From positions 1-60,088 of the forward strand of contig JAMPAX010000008.1 in the NCBI GenBank assembly GCA_023667015.1: a stretch of 60,088 bases of DNA, written 5' to 3'. The notes below the pieces were generated by a model. It had not been told where the DNA came from and did not search any database. It saw only the letters and a list, made by a program, of their open reading frames with translations. The DNA comes from Muribaculaceae bacterium. Its GTDB lineage: Bacteria; Bacteroidota; Bacteroidia; Bacteroidales; Muribaculaceae. How positions within the stretch are numbered: position 1 is the first letter of the stretch; each line of letters begins with the position of its first letter. Shown here piece after piece: positions 44,713 to 54,193 of this stretch. Made by a program: the position numbers and the translations under genes.

Positions 44713-46086
44713 ATGGAAATTCCATTTGCAGAATCTTGGAAGATCAAGATGGTAGAACCCATCAAGAAATCCACACGCGAAGAGCGCGAAAAATGGCTTG
44801 AGGCCGTAGACTGGAACGTCTTCATGCTTCCCTCCGACCAGGTATATATTGACTGTCTTACCGACTCCGGCACAGGCGCGATGAGCGACCGTCAGTGGGC
44901 AGCCATGATGACCGGCGATGAGAGCTACGCCGGGGCCCGCAGCTTTTTCGAGCTCAAAGATACAATCACCCGCATCACAGGCTTCAACTACGTACTTCCC
45001 ACACACCAGGGACGTGCTGCAGAGAACGTACTTTTCTCCCACTTGGTAAAACCCGGAGACATCGTACCCGGCAACTCTCACTTCGACACCACTAAGGGAC
45101 ACATCGAGAGCCGCAAAGCCTTCGCAGTAGACTGCACAGTAGACGAAGCTAAGAACACACAGCTTGAGGTTCCCTTCAAGGGCAACGTAGACCTCAACAA
45201 GCTTGAGGAAGTACTGAAGAAAGATGGCGACAAGATTAAATTTATCATCATCACCATCACCAACAACACAGCCGGTGGACAGCCCGTAAGCATGGAGAAT
45301 CTCCGTGGCGTACGTCGTTTGGCCGACAAATATGGCAAGCTCGTATCATTCGACTCTGCACGTTTTGCAGAGAACGCATACTTCATCAAGATGCGTGAAG
45401 AAGGATATGCCAACAAGACAATCAAAGAGATCTGCAAAGAGATGTTCTCCTACGCCGACATGATGACCATGTCTTCCAAGAAAGACGGTCTGGTAAACAT
45501 GGGTGGTTTCATCGCTACAAACAGCGAAGAGATCTACGAAGGTTGCAAGCTCTTCCTGATTCCCTTCGAAGGCTTCCTGACATATGGTGGTATGAACGGT
45601 CGTGACATGGCTGCTCTTGCAGTAGGACTTGATGAGAACACTGAGTTTGAAATGCTGGAGACACGTATCAAGCAGGTAGAATACCTCGCCAAGAAGCTCG
45701 ACGAGTATGGCATACCCTACCAGCGCCCCGTTGGTGGCCACGCCCTCTTCATCGACGCAGACAAAGTGCTCGATCAGGTTCCCATCGAAGAATTCCCCGC
45801 ACAGCGTCTGACAGTAGAGCTCTATTTGGAGGCCGGCGTACGTGGATGTGAGATCGGCTATCTGCTTGCCGACCGTGATCCCGTGACACGTGAAAACCGT
45901 TTCAACGGCAACGACTTCCTCCGTCTGTGCATCTGCCGTCGCACATACACCAACAACCATATGGACGTCATCGCAGCAGCACTGAAGAACGTATACGATC
46001 GTCGCCATGAAATCAAGCGCGGTGTATCCATCAAGTGGGAAGCTCCCTTGATGCGTCACTTCACAGTAAAGCTCAACAAGCTCTAA
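44713..46086 (+). CDS. tnaA: Tryptophanase (tryptophan indole-lyase)
   Basis: A 457-residue PLP enzyme that splits tryptophan to indole, pyruvate and ammonia. PLP attaches to Lys257 in MTMSSKKDGLV. Other family marks are LTDSGTGAMSD, PTHQGRAAEN, TNNTAGGQPVS and DSARFAENAYF. The close relative tyrosine phenol-lyase has Arg at the substrate-selecting site (MERG); here the motif is CEIG, as in tryptophanases (VEIG), and DSARFAENAYF also matches tryptophanase rather than lyase. No TnaC-like leader peptide is evident. It is monocistronic, with a strong terminator. Confidence 0.93.
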   Translation: MEIPFAESWKIKMVEPIKKSTREEREKWLEAVDWNVFMLPSDQVYIDCLTDSGTGAMSDRQWAAMMTGDESYAGARSFFELKDTITRITGFNYVLPTHQGRAAENVLFSHLVKPGDIVPGNSHFDTTKGHIESRKAFAVDCTVDEAKNTQLEVPFKGNVDLNKLEEVLKKDGDKIKFIIITITNNTAGGQPVSMENLRGVRRLADKYGKLVSFDSARFAENAYFIKMREEGYANKTIKEICKEMFSYADMMTMSSKKDGLVNMGGFIATNSEEIYEGCKLFLIPFEGFLTYGGMNGRDMAALAVGLDENTEFEMLETRIKQVEYLAKKLDEYGIPYQRPVGGHALFIDADKVLDQVPIEEFPAQRLTVELYLEAGVRGCEIGYLLADRDPVTRENRFNGNDFLRLCICRRTYTNNHMDVIAAALKNVYDRRHEIKRGVSIKWEAPLMRHFTVKLNKL

Positions 46087-46126
46087 TCAGCTCAAACATA
46101 AAAGGCGTTAAGCGCTGAGCCCAACG

Positions 46127-46156
46127 AAAAAAGCTCCCCACGTGGGGAGCTTTTTT
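46127..46156 (+). terminator. Strong terminator after tryptophanase
   Basis: AAAAAAGCTCCCCAC and its perfect complement form a 15-bp stem-loop followed by T residues. It also works in reverse for the converging MscS gene. Confidence 0.92.
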
Positions 46157-46222
46157 TATGCCAATCTCACAGAGGCTATCTCATAGAATCTTCCGCGAAT
46201 CTAATAGAGGCTTCCACGAATC

Positions 46223-47806
46223 TTAATGAGGCATCTGCGAAGGTGCGGTGGATGGGCCGGAAGGTCCATCAGAATTGCGATTAGAAGCGTTCGAGCTACG
46301 GTCAATAGCGCCCGGATTCTGTGGCGTACCCTCCCCGGCGAAGAAAGGATAAGGAATACCATAGATACCATCGAGGCACTTTCCCGGTGAGAGATAGCCA
46401 TCGATGAGGGTATCGCGACCGGTAGGATTCTCGAATGTATAGAGATTAAACCGATAAAGCATTACAGCGATATGCTCGAAAACCGAAGCCTGGATAGCCT
46501 CGTAAGGGAGCCAAGAAGAAGTATTAGTGAAACAATAGATTTGCAGAGGAATTCCTGTAGGAGTCTGTCCGAGAGTAGTGACGAAACATGTATTATCATC
46601 GCCACGTGCAATCTGGGGATGACTATTCAGATAGAGAGTAAGATATGCACGGAACACACCCAGGTTAGACTCGATACTGCCATCGGCAAGACCATCGGGA
46701 TTATTAGAATCGCAAACCTTGCCCGCAGCTCTCTGAGCGCGCTTAGCAGCAATCCACTCCTTAAGAAGCGGCAACTTCGCATACTCATCAAGCATAGCAT
46801 CATCCGTAGGAAGAACACTATCAGCGTCTATCATATAAGAACGCTGAATACGACGGGTGTTGCTCAGTTGCATATTCCTATAATTCGTAAAACTACCGCT
46901 GATCAGACTATAAGGAGGGAGAGTAGTAATAGTCTTGTCCCAGTTCTGAACCTTGACAGAAGTCAGAGTCACCTCCAATACGGTACCATTGGCATCAGTG
47001 CCACTCACCTTTATCCAATCTCCCACATGCAGAGAATCATTTTCCGAGAGTTGCACACCGGCCACAACGCCTAAGATATTATCCTTAAACACCAACATCA
47101 ATACAGCCGAGAAAGCGCCTAGACCCGCAAGCAAAGATGTTGGAGACTTATCGCAAAGAATGCCGACACAAAAGATTACAGCGATAATCCAAAGAATACC
47201 CTTGATCAGCTGAACAAGCCCCTTAAGAGGTAACTTACGCTTATTTTCACGTTCATCAATATGTTCCCACAACGAATCAGCGATCTTACAGAGTGAAAGA
47301 GACACTACAAAAGTAATATACACCCAGCAGAAGCGAGAAAGCCAAGCAGAGAGACTCTGCTGGGACGTAAAAGTGAATTGTATTAGAATAAGGAAAATCA
47401 GAGGAGGAATAATTCGACTTGCACGCACAAAGAAATGATGCTCGCGCAGGCGACGATAGAGGTCAGTGTCAAACTTTTTACCGATAGCGCGAGTAATCCA
47501 GACCACAAAAAGTTGGAGTACCCAGCCTATAACAAACGACAGTGCGAAAACCAAAATAGCGTATAGCCATAGGAATAGAGTGGAATTATGTCCAAGACCA
47601 AAGAAATCGAGAATCCAATGGTCGATCTTCATAATGACACGTGCGATAGCATAATAATTCTCCTCCGTTTGGGAGTCGATGACAGCTCTTGTAGCCTGAT
47701 GGGCTACGTGAGTAGCAAAAAGAGGAATCATATCAACAGGAAACATAGTGCAAAGAATATATAGTGTAATCATCGGAAGAGAAACCCACCGACAATATAT
47801 ATACAA
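46223..47806 (-). CDS. Mechanosensitive channel, MscS family
   Basis: A 527-residue inner-membrane channel. Five or six membrane segments precede the MscS core. The pore helix region is LLAGLGAFSAVLMLVFKDNILGVV (alternating Gly/Ala), followed by the beta domain GDWIKVSGTDANGTVLEVTL and VQNWDKTITTLPPYSLIS. The extended N-terminus and cytoplasmic end fit the YbdG/YnaI-like large members. It protects against hypo-osmotic shock. A Ser/Asn/Pro-rich tail of about 40 residues is of unknown use. Confidence 0.92.
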   Translation of the reverse strand: MYIYCRWVSLPMITLYILCTMFPVDMIPLFATHVAHQATRAVIDSQTEENYYAIARVIMKIDHWILDFFGLGHNSTLFLWLYAILVFALSFVIGWVLQLFVVWITRAIGKKFDTDLYRRLREHHFFVRASRIIPPLIFLILIQFTFTSQQSLSAWLSRFCWVYITFVVSLSLCKIADSLWEHIDERENKRKLPLKGLVQLIKGILWIIAVIFCVGILCDKSPTSLLAGLGAFSAVLMLVFKDNILGVVAGVQLSENDSLHVGDWIKVSGTDANGTVLEVTLTSVKVQNWDKTITTLPPYSLISGSFTNYRNMQLSNTRRIQRSYMIDADSVLPTDDAMLDEYAKLPLLKEWIAAKRAQRAAGKVCDSNNPDGLADGSIESNLGVFRAYLTLYLNSHPQIARGDDNTCFVTTLGQTPTGIPLQIYCFTNTSSWLPYEAIQASVFEHIAVMLYRFNLYTFENPTGRDTLIDGYLSPGKCLDGIYGIPYPFFAGEGTPQNPGAIDRSSNASNRNSDGPSGPSTAPSQMPH

Positions 47807-47853
47807 TAAAGAAAGAGGATTTGTTTTAGCTGACAGTCCGAAGAAAGAGAGAA

Positions 47854-48471
47854 TCAGTTCTTACGTTCTGCGAGTAGAGAATCTATTTCCGTTAATATCG
47901 GTTTCATCCCATCATTTTGGATAATGTATAATGGTATTGGGAGTTTTCGGAGTTCCCGTTGCTCACTTCTCTGAGCCTCAATTCGCCTGCGGATATCATC
48001 GGAATCAGCCTCAGGATTGCGGGCGAGAGCTCTCGATAGTCTTAAATCCTCAGGTGCGTCTACAAGCCATACCTCTCTACATATATCAGTAAGATGGCTT
48101 TCGCACAGAATAGCAGACTCCACAAAAATATTCAGTGAAGATTCCAGACCCCAATTAACGATATCATCCTTGACAGCCTTATGAACGAGTGCATTTAGCC
48201 ATAGGCGTTCCTCCTCAGTGGCAAAGACTATACGAGCTAATGCACGCCTATTGATAGATCGCAAATTAGGGTCGACCACATCTCGTCCAAATCTATTGAA
48301 AAGGGAATCGAGAATTTCTCGGTCGGTGTCCATAAGCGACTTGGCGCGAGAATCGCAGTCATACACACCAAAACCCTTAAGGCGTAGAATACGGCTCACC
48401 AAACTTTTACCGGCGCCAATGCCACCGGTAATTCCAATAAATTGCCTACAATTCTCATTATCCATTATCAA
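47854..48471 (-). CDS. coaE: Dephospho-CoA kinase
   Basis: A 205-residue kinase for the last step of coenzyme A synthesis. The P-loop GGIGAGKS is at 16-23, the substrate Asp lies in YDCDSRAK, and a lid with basic residues (RIEAQRSEQ) follows. It overlaps the YbbR-like gene by 4 bp. A start two codons downstream (MDNENCRQF) is possible. With coaBC at 55-57 kb, two CoA-pathway genes occur in the window. Confidence 0.94.
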   Translation of the reverse strand: MIMDNENCRQFIGITGGIGAGKSLVSRILRLKGFGVYDCDSRAKSLMDTDREILDSLFNRFGRDVVDPNLRSINRRALARIVFATEEERLWLNALVHKAVKDDIVNWGLESSLNIFVESAILCESHLTDICREVWLVDAPEDLRLSRALARNPEADSDDIRRRIEAQRSEQRELRKLPIPLYIIQNDGMKPILTEIDSLLAERKN

Positions 48472-49442
48472 TCCTTAACAACGGTGTATTCCACACTTTG
48501 ATCTATTAGTTCAGAATTGAAGACATATTGGGGATGACGCTCCACTCTCAGAGGAATTTTAGAACCCTGTGCTCGCGCGATATCATTAAAGTCAGCAGTG
48601 ACAACAATACCATGGTCCGTATCGCCAAACCGGCTCATTGGTACATAATAGGCTACTCTTGCCTTTTGCGGGAACAATAGCAATTCGCTACCTTCCGGGA
48701 CATTAACAACATTAATGACCACCTGCGACTGCTTACGTACGAGTGGCTCAACAGGAATATCAACAGACACCAAATCGGGGACACATCTTACACCATGAAT
48801 ATGCTCTATCCTTGTAGACACCGAAATTGGCTCGGAAAGATTCCTTCGGATAATTTTTTCGGTAAAAACCTTAGAGACAGTGTCCGGGAAATTTGCTGCC
48901 GTGTACACAACGACTGTAGGGGGGGCAGATTTAGGAGCCTGAGCTATTGTGTATCCGCTGGCAGCAGTGCAATCATACGAGACCTCCACCGGAACACGCC
49001 GACCTTTAGCAGTAGTATAAATTAGAGAAAGAGAATCTATAGAAGAAGAAGCGATTACCGCATTCGGTCCAAAAAGAGCCTTCAGAGCCGCTTGAAAATT
49101 GCTACGGGACACCTTAAAAATGCCATCCTCAGCAAAATCGCGAAAGTTAAGGTTGACAACAGGATGCTTAAAAACGCCTACACGCATCAACGATGTACCC
49201 TTATCCTGTACGGAGACATGGATTGCAGTTGGCGGAACAGTAATAAACGTCACAGAATCAGGAGCATTGGAGATATTAAGGTGCACTTCAATACTCTCCT
49301 GGAAACTATCATTCAAGGCCATGACACACCAGAAGAGGAACGCCAAAACGACAAAACCGAAGAACGCCGTTGAATTTCTAAACCAACGGCTGTTCCTCAG
49401 TTTCGAATATCCTGAGCGGAAACGCTCCTTAGAGAACTTCAC
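48468..49442 (-). CDS. YbbR-domain protein
   Basis: A 324-residue protein with an N-terminal membrane anchor (FFGFVVLAFLFWCVMAL, about 28-46) and tandem YbbR-like beta domains outside. In Firmicutes, YbbR/CdaR regulates a diadenylate cyclase, but in Bacteroidetes this gene usually travels with yajC, nusB and coaE, as here, and its role is not settled. It is 3 bp from yajC and overlaps coaE by 4 bp, so the three are cotranscribed. Confidence 0.87.
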   Translation of the reverse strand: MKFSKERFRSGYSKLRNSRWFRNSTAFFGFVVLAFLFWCVMALNDSFQESIEVHLNISNAPDSVTFITVPPTAIHVSVQDKGTSLMRVGVFKHPVVNLNFRDFAEDGIFKVSRSNFQAALKALFGPNAVIASSSIDSLSLIYTTAKGRRVPVEVSYDCTAASGYTIAQAPKSAPPTVVVYTAANFPDTVSKVFTEKIIRRNLSEPISVSTRIEHIHGVRCVPDLVSVDIPVEPLVRKQSQVVINVVNVPEGSELLLFPQKARVAYYVPMSRFGDTDHGIVVTADFNDIARAQGSKIPLRVERHPQYVFNSELIDQSVEYTVVKD

Positions 49443-49445
49443 ACT

Positions 49446-49826
49446 TTACTCCTTTTCAGCTTTCTGAGAAGACTCCTCCTTCTTAGACTCCTTGGAATCA
49501 GACTTTTTAGAAGAAGCTGCCGCTTCAATAGCAGGATAGATACTATCGCGACTAACAGTAATAGAAACATTAGGAGCCACCTCTACATGAACCAGAGAGT
49601 CGCGGATTTCTCGGATTTTACCATGAATACCACCGGCAGTAACGATTTTATCACCCTTCTTGAGAGCTTCACGGGCCTGCTTAAGTTCCTTCTGCTTCTT
49701 ATTCTGCGGACGAATCATAAAGAAATAGAAGATGACAATCATGGCAACAATCATGAAGATGCCTGAGAAGCCACTGCCATTACCGGGAACGGCCTCGAGG
49801 AGTATTGCATTAAGAATTGAAATCAT
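49446..49826 (-). CDS. yajC: Preprotein translocase subunit YajC
   Basis: A 126-residue single-pass membrane protein of the SecDF-YajC complex. The helix IFMIVAMIVIFYFFMIRPQNK at about 23-43 carries the family signature FFMIRPQNKKQKE. It is followed by the small beta domain GDKIVTAGGIHGKI and a charged Ser/Lys/Glu tail of about 25 residues, longer than in E. coli. It leads yajC-ybbR-coaE and is separated from nusB by element copy 4. Confidence 0.95.
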   Translation of the reverse strand: MISILNAILLEAVPGNGSGFSGIFMIVAMIVIFYFFMIRPQNKKQKELKQAREALKKGDKIVTAGGIHGKIREIRDSLVHVEVAPNVSITVSRDSIYPAIEAAASSKKSDSKESKKEESSQKAEKE

Positions 49827-49865
49827 TGTAATAATTAAATATTAAGAGTTAAAGAAATAAGAACT

Positions 49866-50025
49866 GAATAGCTGTTCAATTTTAATTCAAACTTTCTGCT
49901 TGCTCTTTTGGGACATTTTCTCCTCTCCCATCGGTCATAATGTTCGCATTAGTCTTTCTTCGAGTGAAGAAACTGTCACCAAAATAACCGCGCTTAAAGT
50001 TTAAATTTAAATCAACCATCTACTT
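49866..50025 (-). repeat. 160-bp element, copy 4 (full length)
   Basis: It starts 5 bp after the nusB stop and ends 39 bp before yajC. Its frame (49882-50019, minus strand) is open for 45 codons, with Lys for Met9, Gly for Cys14 and other substitutions relative to copy 3. Left end is slightly diverged (GAATAGCTG). Orientation is the usual one. Confidence 0.92.
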
Positions 50026-50030
50026 AAAAT

Positions 50031-51425
50031 TTACTGTTTAAAAAGTTTTCCATCTGCTATCAACTTATCTACAACATCCCCAAGAAGGCCATTGACAAAT
50101 CTGCCACTTTTAGGGGAAGAGTAGGACTTAGCAATTTCGATATACTCATTGAAAGAGACAGTCAGAGGAATCGATGGAAAATTTAGAATCTCAGCGAGAG
50201 CGGTCATAATAATTACGACATCCATAAATGCCAAGCGCTCATACTCCCATTGATTACGATCGATTACAGAATCGATCATACCACGATAAGACTCCTTACG
50301 GTTGATAACCGCAGAGAAAAGATCGTATCCGAATTTCTCATCCTCCTCATCCTTATACATAGGGAAGAGAGGCTCCGCCTCACCATCCATAAATCTGCGA
50401 ACAGTCTTGATTACGAAAGCACCAATAGAATCAAGATCATCATTCCAGAAGACGGACTTATCCTCAAGTGCTTCCAGCAAATCAGGATTTTGGAGTATTA
50501 TATACTTATAAATATTTCTCCAGAAAGTACAATCCTCGATGAAATTGGTAGCCGGAAATTCCATATAATCGCGATAAATATCGCTATCCATAATATTCTT
50601 CAGCAACGAGCGAAGCAGAATTTCATCATCACTCCAAGAGACCTTATATTCTTCGACTCCCTTTCGAAGTTCCGGATTTTCTCTGAGGGCGCGAACAAAC
50701 TCATTGTCAACAAAACGCATATTGGGATTTATATCCTCATCGGTTTTGATATACTTCAAACGGGCATCATCAAGCTGACGTTCACGAAGGAAAGTCAGCT
50801 CAATGGGAAGTTGAAGAAGCGAGAAATAGAGCTTACGGGAAAGGCCCATACTCTTTTCGAGTTCCTTAAGGGCATCCGGCAGATGGTCGGCTGAAGCAAA
50901 GAACGACTTAAAAGTCTCAGCAATCATACCCTTCATACGATCCATTCCTCGGGAAGTAAAATTCTCGCGTCGGGAACACACAGCGTTATATTCCGAATTA
51001 TTAGCTACAAAAAGCTCAAAAACCTTTGGCCAGATATTATCCTCCTCAGAGGGAACACCGATTCCGGACTTCAGGAACTTCTTATAAAGGCCACTATCCT
51101 TTAAAGACTCAGCCACGGAATCTACTATAGCATTAAGGGGGAAAGGTTCCGACTCGTATTTTCTTACGAGCGCCTTTATCCTATCATCAGCAAGGATACG
51201 CTGAATGAAACGAGTGTCATACAAAGGGCGTATGCCATCGCGGCGATAGATTCTCTCAGCCACCTTGGCGAGCATCAGGAGAGTATCGAGATACAGGCTG
51301 TAAGCGAAACGCTTCTCCTTCGTTGGAGCTGAGGGTTGAGACTCCACGGAGAAAGGCTTCTCCACAAGGAGATAAGAATACAGAAGCTGTACTACCTTAA
51401 TTCTAATCAGTGCTCGGTTTATCAT
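50031..51425 (-). CDS. nusB: Transcription antitermination factor NusB, long form
   Basis: A 464-residue protein whose C-terminal part (about 320-464) is the NusB domain, with hallmark NEYIEIAKSYSSPKSGRFVNGLLG. NusB joins NusE, NusG and NusA in rRNA antitermination. The N-terminal 300 residues are helical and longer than in E. coli, whose NusB has 139; Bacteroidetes NusB is usually extended to about 300. The extra length here is notable but the frame is uninterrupted. The downstream yajC follows after element copy 4. Confidence 0.88.
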   Translation of the reverse strand: MINRALIRIKVVQLLYSYLLVEKPFSVESQPSAPTKEKRFAYSLYLDTLLMLAKVAERIYRRDGIRPLYDTRFIQRILADDRIKALVRKYESEPFPLNAIVDSVAESLKDSGLYKKFLKSGIGVPSEEDNIWPKVFELFVANNSEYNAVCSRRENFTSRGMDRMKGMIAETFKSFFASADHLPDALKELEKSMGLSRKLYFSLLQLPIELTFLRERQLDDARLKYIKTDEDINPNMRFVDNEFVRALRENPELRKGVEEYKVSWSDDEILLRSLLKNIMDSDIYRDYMEFPATNFIEDCTFWRNIYKYIILQNPDLLEALEDKSVFWNDDLDSIGAFVIKTVRRFMDGEAEPLFPMYKDEEDEKFGYDLFSAVINRKESYRGMIDSVIDRNQWEYERLAFMDVVIIMTALAEILNFPSIPLTVSFNEYIEIAKSYSSPKSGRFVNGLLGDVVDKLIADGKLFKQ

Positions 51426-51540
51426 AACTCTTTATGAAAGTAAAAACGGAGTACAAAATTAAAAAATTTTATCAACGTTTGCAAATAATTTCAATATTCG
51501 GCAAAACCGAATAAAGAAATTAGGGATTTAGAATCAGGAA

Positions 51541-51568
51541 TTGACTATCAACTATTGACTATCAACTA
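51541..51568. repeat. 14-bp tandem repeat after rlmB
   Basis: TTGACTATCAACTA occurs twice in tandem just past the rlmB stop. It is the inverse-complement relative of the repeat after mazG. Confidence 0.8.
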
Positions 51569-51574
51569 TCGAGT

Positions 51575-52411
51575 CTATGCCAGAGACATACCGTCGGAAA
51601 GGCGTTGACGTACTGTCTCGTAGATCATTACTCCGGCAGCCACAGACACATTCAACGAACCTATATTGCCCATAATAGGGATAGCACCGAGAGAATCGCA
51701 CAGCTCAATAATCTCCTCAGAAATGCCGATATCCTCAGACCCCATGACTATCGCTATCGGTGAGGTATAATCAATCTCAGTATATGCCACAGCCCCCTTT
51801 TCGGAAGCACCGATAATCTTATATCCTGACTCCTTTAGATATCGGATTGAATCCACCAGAGACGCTGAGCGACATACAGGGACATGGAAAAGAGCCCCGG
51901 CAGAAGCCTTCACAGCCTCCGGAGTGACCGAAACGCTTCCACGTTCAGGGATAATAATAGCATCAACACCGGCACATTCCGCGGTCCTGGCAATTGCACC
52001 AAAATTGCGTGTATCAGTAATACCGTCAAGAATCAACAAGAAAGGAACCATACCCTCCTCATAAAGATAGGGGACGATATTCTCAATACGCTGATATTCT
52101 ACCGGCGACATAAGAGCGATTGCTCCTTGATGGTTCTTCATAGTAATCCTGTTGAGCTTCTCTACGGGCACTCTCTGGGCCACCACACCATACTCACGAA
52201 TCTTCGCCATGAGTTCCTTAGCAAGCTCTCCTCCCATTTCCTTTCGAAGGAACACCTTGTCGATATTTTTGCCAGCTTCAATAGCCTCAATAACAGCTCT
52301 TATCCCGAAAACAAAATCTTGCTTCTCGCGAGGTTCCCGTCTGAAGCGATTGCCACGAGGCGAATGCCATTCCGGCTTACTATTTCTATAGTCTTTTCTA
52401 TCCATATGCAT
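51575..52411 (-). CDS. rlmB: 23S rRNA 2'-O-methyltransferase, RlmB/TrmH type
   Basis: A 278-residue SPOUT methyltransferase. An N-terminal basic tail and RNA-binding domain (FVFGIRAVIEAIEAGKNIDKV) precede the knotted SAM-binding domain. Its motifs are LDGITDTRNFGAIARTAECAG, IVMGSEDIGIS and SLNVSVAAGVMIYE. RlmB methylates G2251 of 23S rRNA in E. coli; the TrmH branch could act on tRNA instead. The first two codons (MHM) make a start at the second Met possible. Confidence 0.9.
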   Translation of the reverse strand: MHMDRKDYRNSKPEWHSPRGNRFRREPREKQDFVFGIRAVIEAIEAGKNIDKVFLRKEMGGELAKELMAKIREYGVVAQRVPVEKLNRITMKNHQGAIALMSPVEYQRIENIVPYLYEEGMVPFLLILDGITDTRNFGAIARTAECAGVDAIIIPERGSVSVTPEAVKASAGALFHVPVCRSASLVDSIRYLKESGYKIIGASEKGAVAYTEIDYTSPIAIVMGSEDIGISEEIIELCDSLGAIPIMGNIGSLNVSVAAGVMIYETVRQRLSDGMSLA

Positions 52412-52467
52412 ATATAAGTATTTAGTATTAGTTATGAGTTATGAAGTACGTATTGTCTACATATAAG

Positions 52468-52483
52468 GGATCTTATAAGATCC
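52468..52483. terminator. 16-bp palindrome after recN
   Basis: GGATCTTATAAGATCC is a perfect palindrome 11 bp beyond the recN stop, on the way to rlmB. It may be a weak terminator. The flanking TAGTATTAGTTATGAGTTATGAA is a spacer sequence also seen near thiL and dnaN. Confidence 0.4.
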
Positions 52484-52493
52484 TATCTCATAA

Positions 52494-54191
52494 TTATAAA
52501 ATATTTAACAGGGACTTTGCGGCCTGAATGGCTGCGTCGCTCAGAGTCTCGCCACTCAGCATCCCTGCAATCTCGAGAACCCTTTGGTCTGCCGAAAGTT
52601 CAGTCATTCCCGATACTGTTCGGTCTGTCTGGTCTTGCTTAAATACCTTAAAATGACGAGAACCTTTAGAAGCTACTTGTGGCAGATGAGTAATAGTGAT
52701 TATCTGGGAATTCATACCCATATTCTGCATCATAGAACCCATCTTGTCAGCAATTTCACCGCTGACACCGGTATCTATTTCATCGAAAATCACCGTTGGC
52801 ATATTCATCTTCTCAGAGAGTATAGCCTTCAGAGAGAGCATCAGTCGGGACATTTCACCGCCGGATGCCACCTTAGCCATCGGTTGCAGTGGCATATTCT
52901 TATTAAAAGAAGTAAGAAAAGAAACCTCATCAGCACCACTACGCGAGAACCTTCCTCGATTGATTTGAACTTTAAAATCAAGATTGGGCATACCTAAGGG
53001 TCTTGCCGCCTCCAGGAGAAGTGACTCCAGCTTCAAAGCAGCCTCACCACGGATCTTCGACAACCTCTCCCCTTTTTCCTTTAGACATCGGGCAGAATCC
53101 TTAGCAAGGGATTCCAATTCTGCAAGAATATCGGATTCACCGTGAAGTTTAGACAATTTATCTTTTACCTCATCACGAAAATCGCTCAGGTCTGTCTCTT
53201 CGCCAATATGGAACTTCCTTCTGGCAGCATATAAAGCCTGCATTCTTGCGGCAACACGCGCCAACTCACCAGGATCATCGTCCACTTCGGATGCATACCC
53301 GGAGAGCGTTTCCGAAATATCCTTCAGTTCGATATATACTTGGCGCAATCGCTCGTCGATGGTAAAATTCTCAAGAGAGTCTTCATCATCGGTAGGGAGA
53401 GAATGTTCAAAAAGAGACATATCCACGCGCGAGACCAGGTCCAAAGCAGAAGACACCGCAGTAAGGGCAGCATTATCACCATCAGAAAGTAACTCCGCGG
53501 CATTACCAAGAGAAGAACTAATCTCACCGGCATCGGAAAGAATATCGAATCTTCGCTCCACGTCGACGAGCTCGCCGGGCTTAGGATTAAGTCTGGAGAG
53601 TTCCTCAGCTTGAAACTCTAACATTGCGCGATTAGTCCGATTGCGTTCATTCTCCTCCTTGACCTCCTTAATCCTCCGTCTCAGCGACACATAATTCTTG
53701 TACTCCTCACGATAATCCTCCAGCAGAGAAGTATTGTCTGCAATAACATCTAATACAGACAACTGATGATCCGGAGAGGAAAGCAGTCGATTCGAATGTT
53801 GGGAATGAATATCGAGCAGACGCCTTGTAATTTCAGATAAATCACTGATCTTCACCGGGGAATCATTAAGAAAAGCGCGACTTCGACCATTAGCATTAAG
53901 CTCACGCCTGACAATAATAGAATCCGAATCTGACCAATCCGGGTCTAATGCTGCCACAAGCTCTGAGACCTGCGGAGACAACATAGAGAATTCAGCCTCC
54001 ACCGACATCTTAGTACTTGAATCGGAGACCACAGCAGAATCAGCCCTATCGCCGAGAAGAAGACCGAGAGCACCAAGCATGATAGACTTGCCGGCACCTG
54101 TTTCTCCCGTAATAATTGTCAATCCCTCCGCAAGTCTAATTTCCAGAGAATTAATCAGAGCATAGTTTCGTATGGAAAGACGAGTAAGCAT
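52494..54191 (-). CDS. recN: DNA repair protein RecN
   Basis: A 565-residue SMC-like ATPase for double-strand break repair. Walker A is GETGAGKS at 29-36, a long coiled coil follows, and the ABC signature and Walker B lie in KVASGGEMSRLMLSLKAI and VIFDEIDTGVSGEIADKMG. Length is typical. It starts 2 bp after the DUF4835 gene in transcription order and belongs to the dnaN-exonuclease-coaBC-DUF4835-recN-rlmB string. Confidence 0.96.
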   Translation of the reverse strand: MLTRLSIRNYALINSLEIRLAEGLTIITGETGAGKSIMLGALGLLLGDRADSAVVSDSSTKMSVEAEFSMLSPQVSELVAALDPDWSDSDSIIVRRELNANGRSRAFLNDSPVKISDLSEITRRLLDIHSQHSNRLLSSPDHQLSVLDVIADNTSLLEDYREEYKNYVSLRRRIKEVKEENERNRTNRAMLEFQAEELSRLNPKPGELVDVERRFDILSDAGEISSSLGNAAELLSDGDNAALTAVSSALDLVSRVDMSLFEHSLPTDDEDSLENFTIDERLRQVYIELKDISETLSGYASEVDDDPGELARVAARMQALYAARRKFHIGEETDLSDFRDEVKDKLSKLHGESDILAELESLAKDSARCLKEKGERLSKIRGEAALKLESLLLEAARPLGMPNLDFKVQINRGRFSRSGADEVSFLTSFNKNMPLQPMAKVASGGEMSRLMLSLKAILSEKMNMPTVIFDEIDTGVSGEIADKMGSMMQNMGMNSQIITITHLPQVASKGSRHFKVFKQDQTDRTVSGMTELSADQRVLEIAGMLSGETLSDAAIQAAKSLLNIL

Positions 54192-54193
54192 AA

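Noticed and set aside
45346..46059. 237-codon open frame antisense to tryptophanase
   Set aside because: It is the complement of a conserved coding region; composition follows from codon bias of the real gene.
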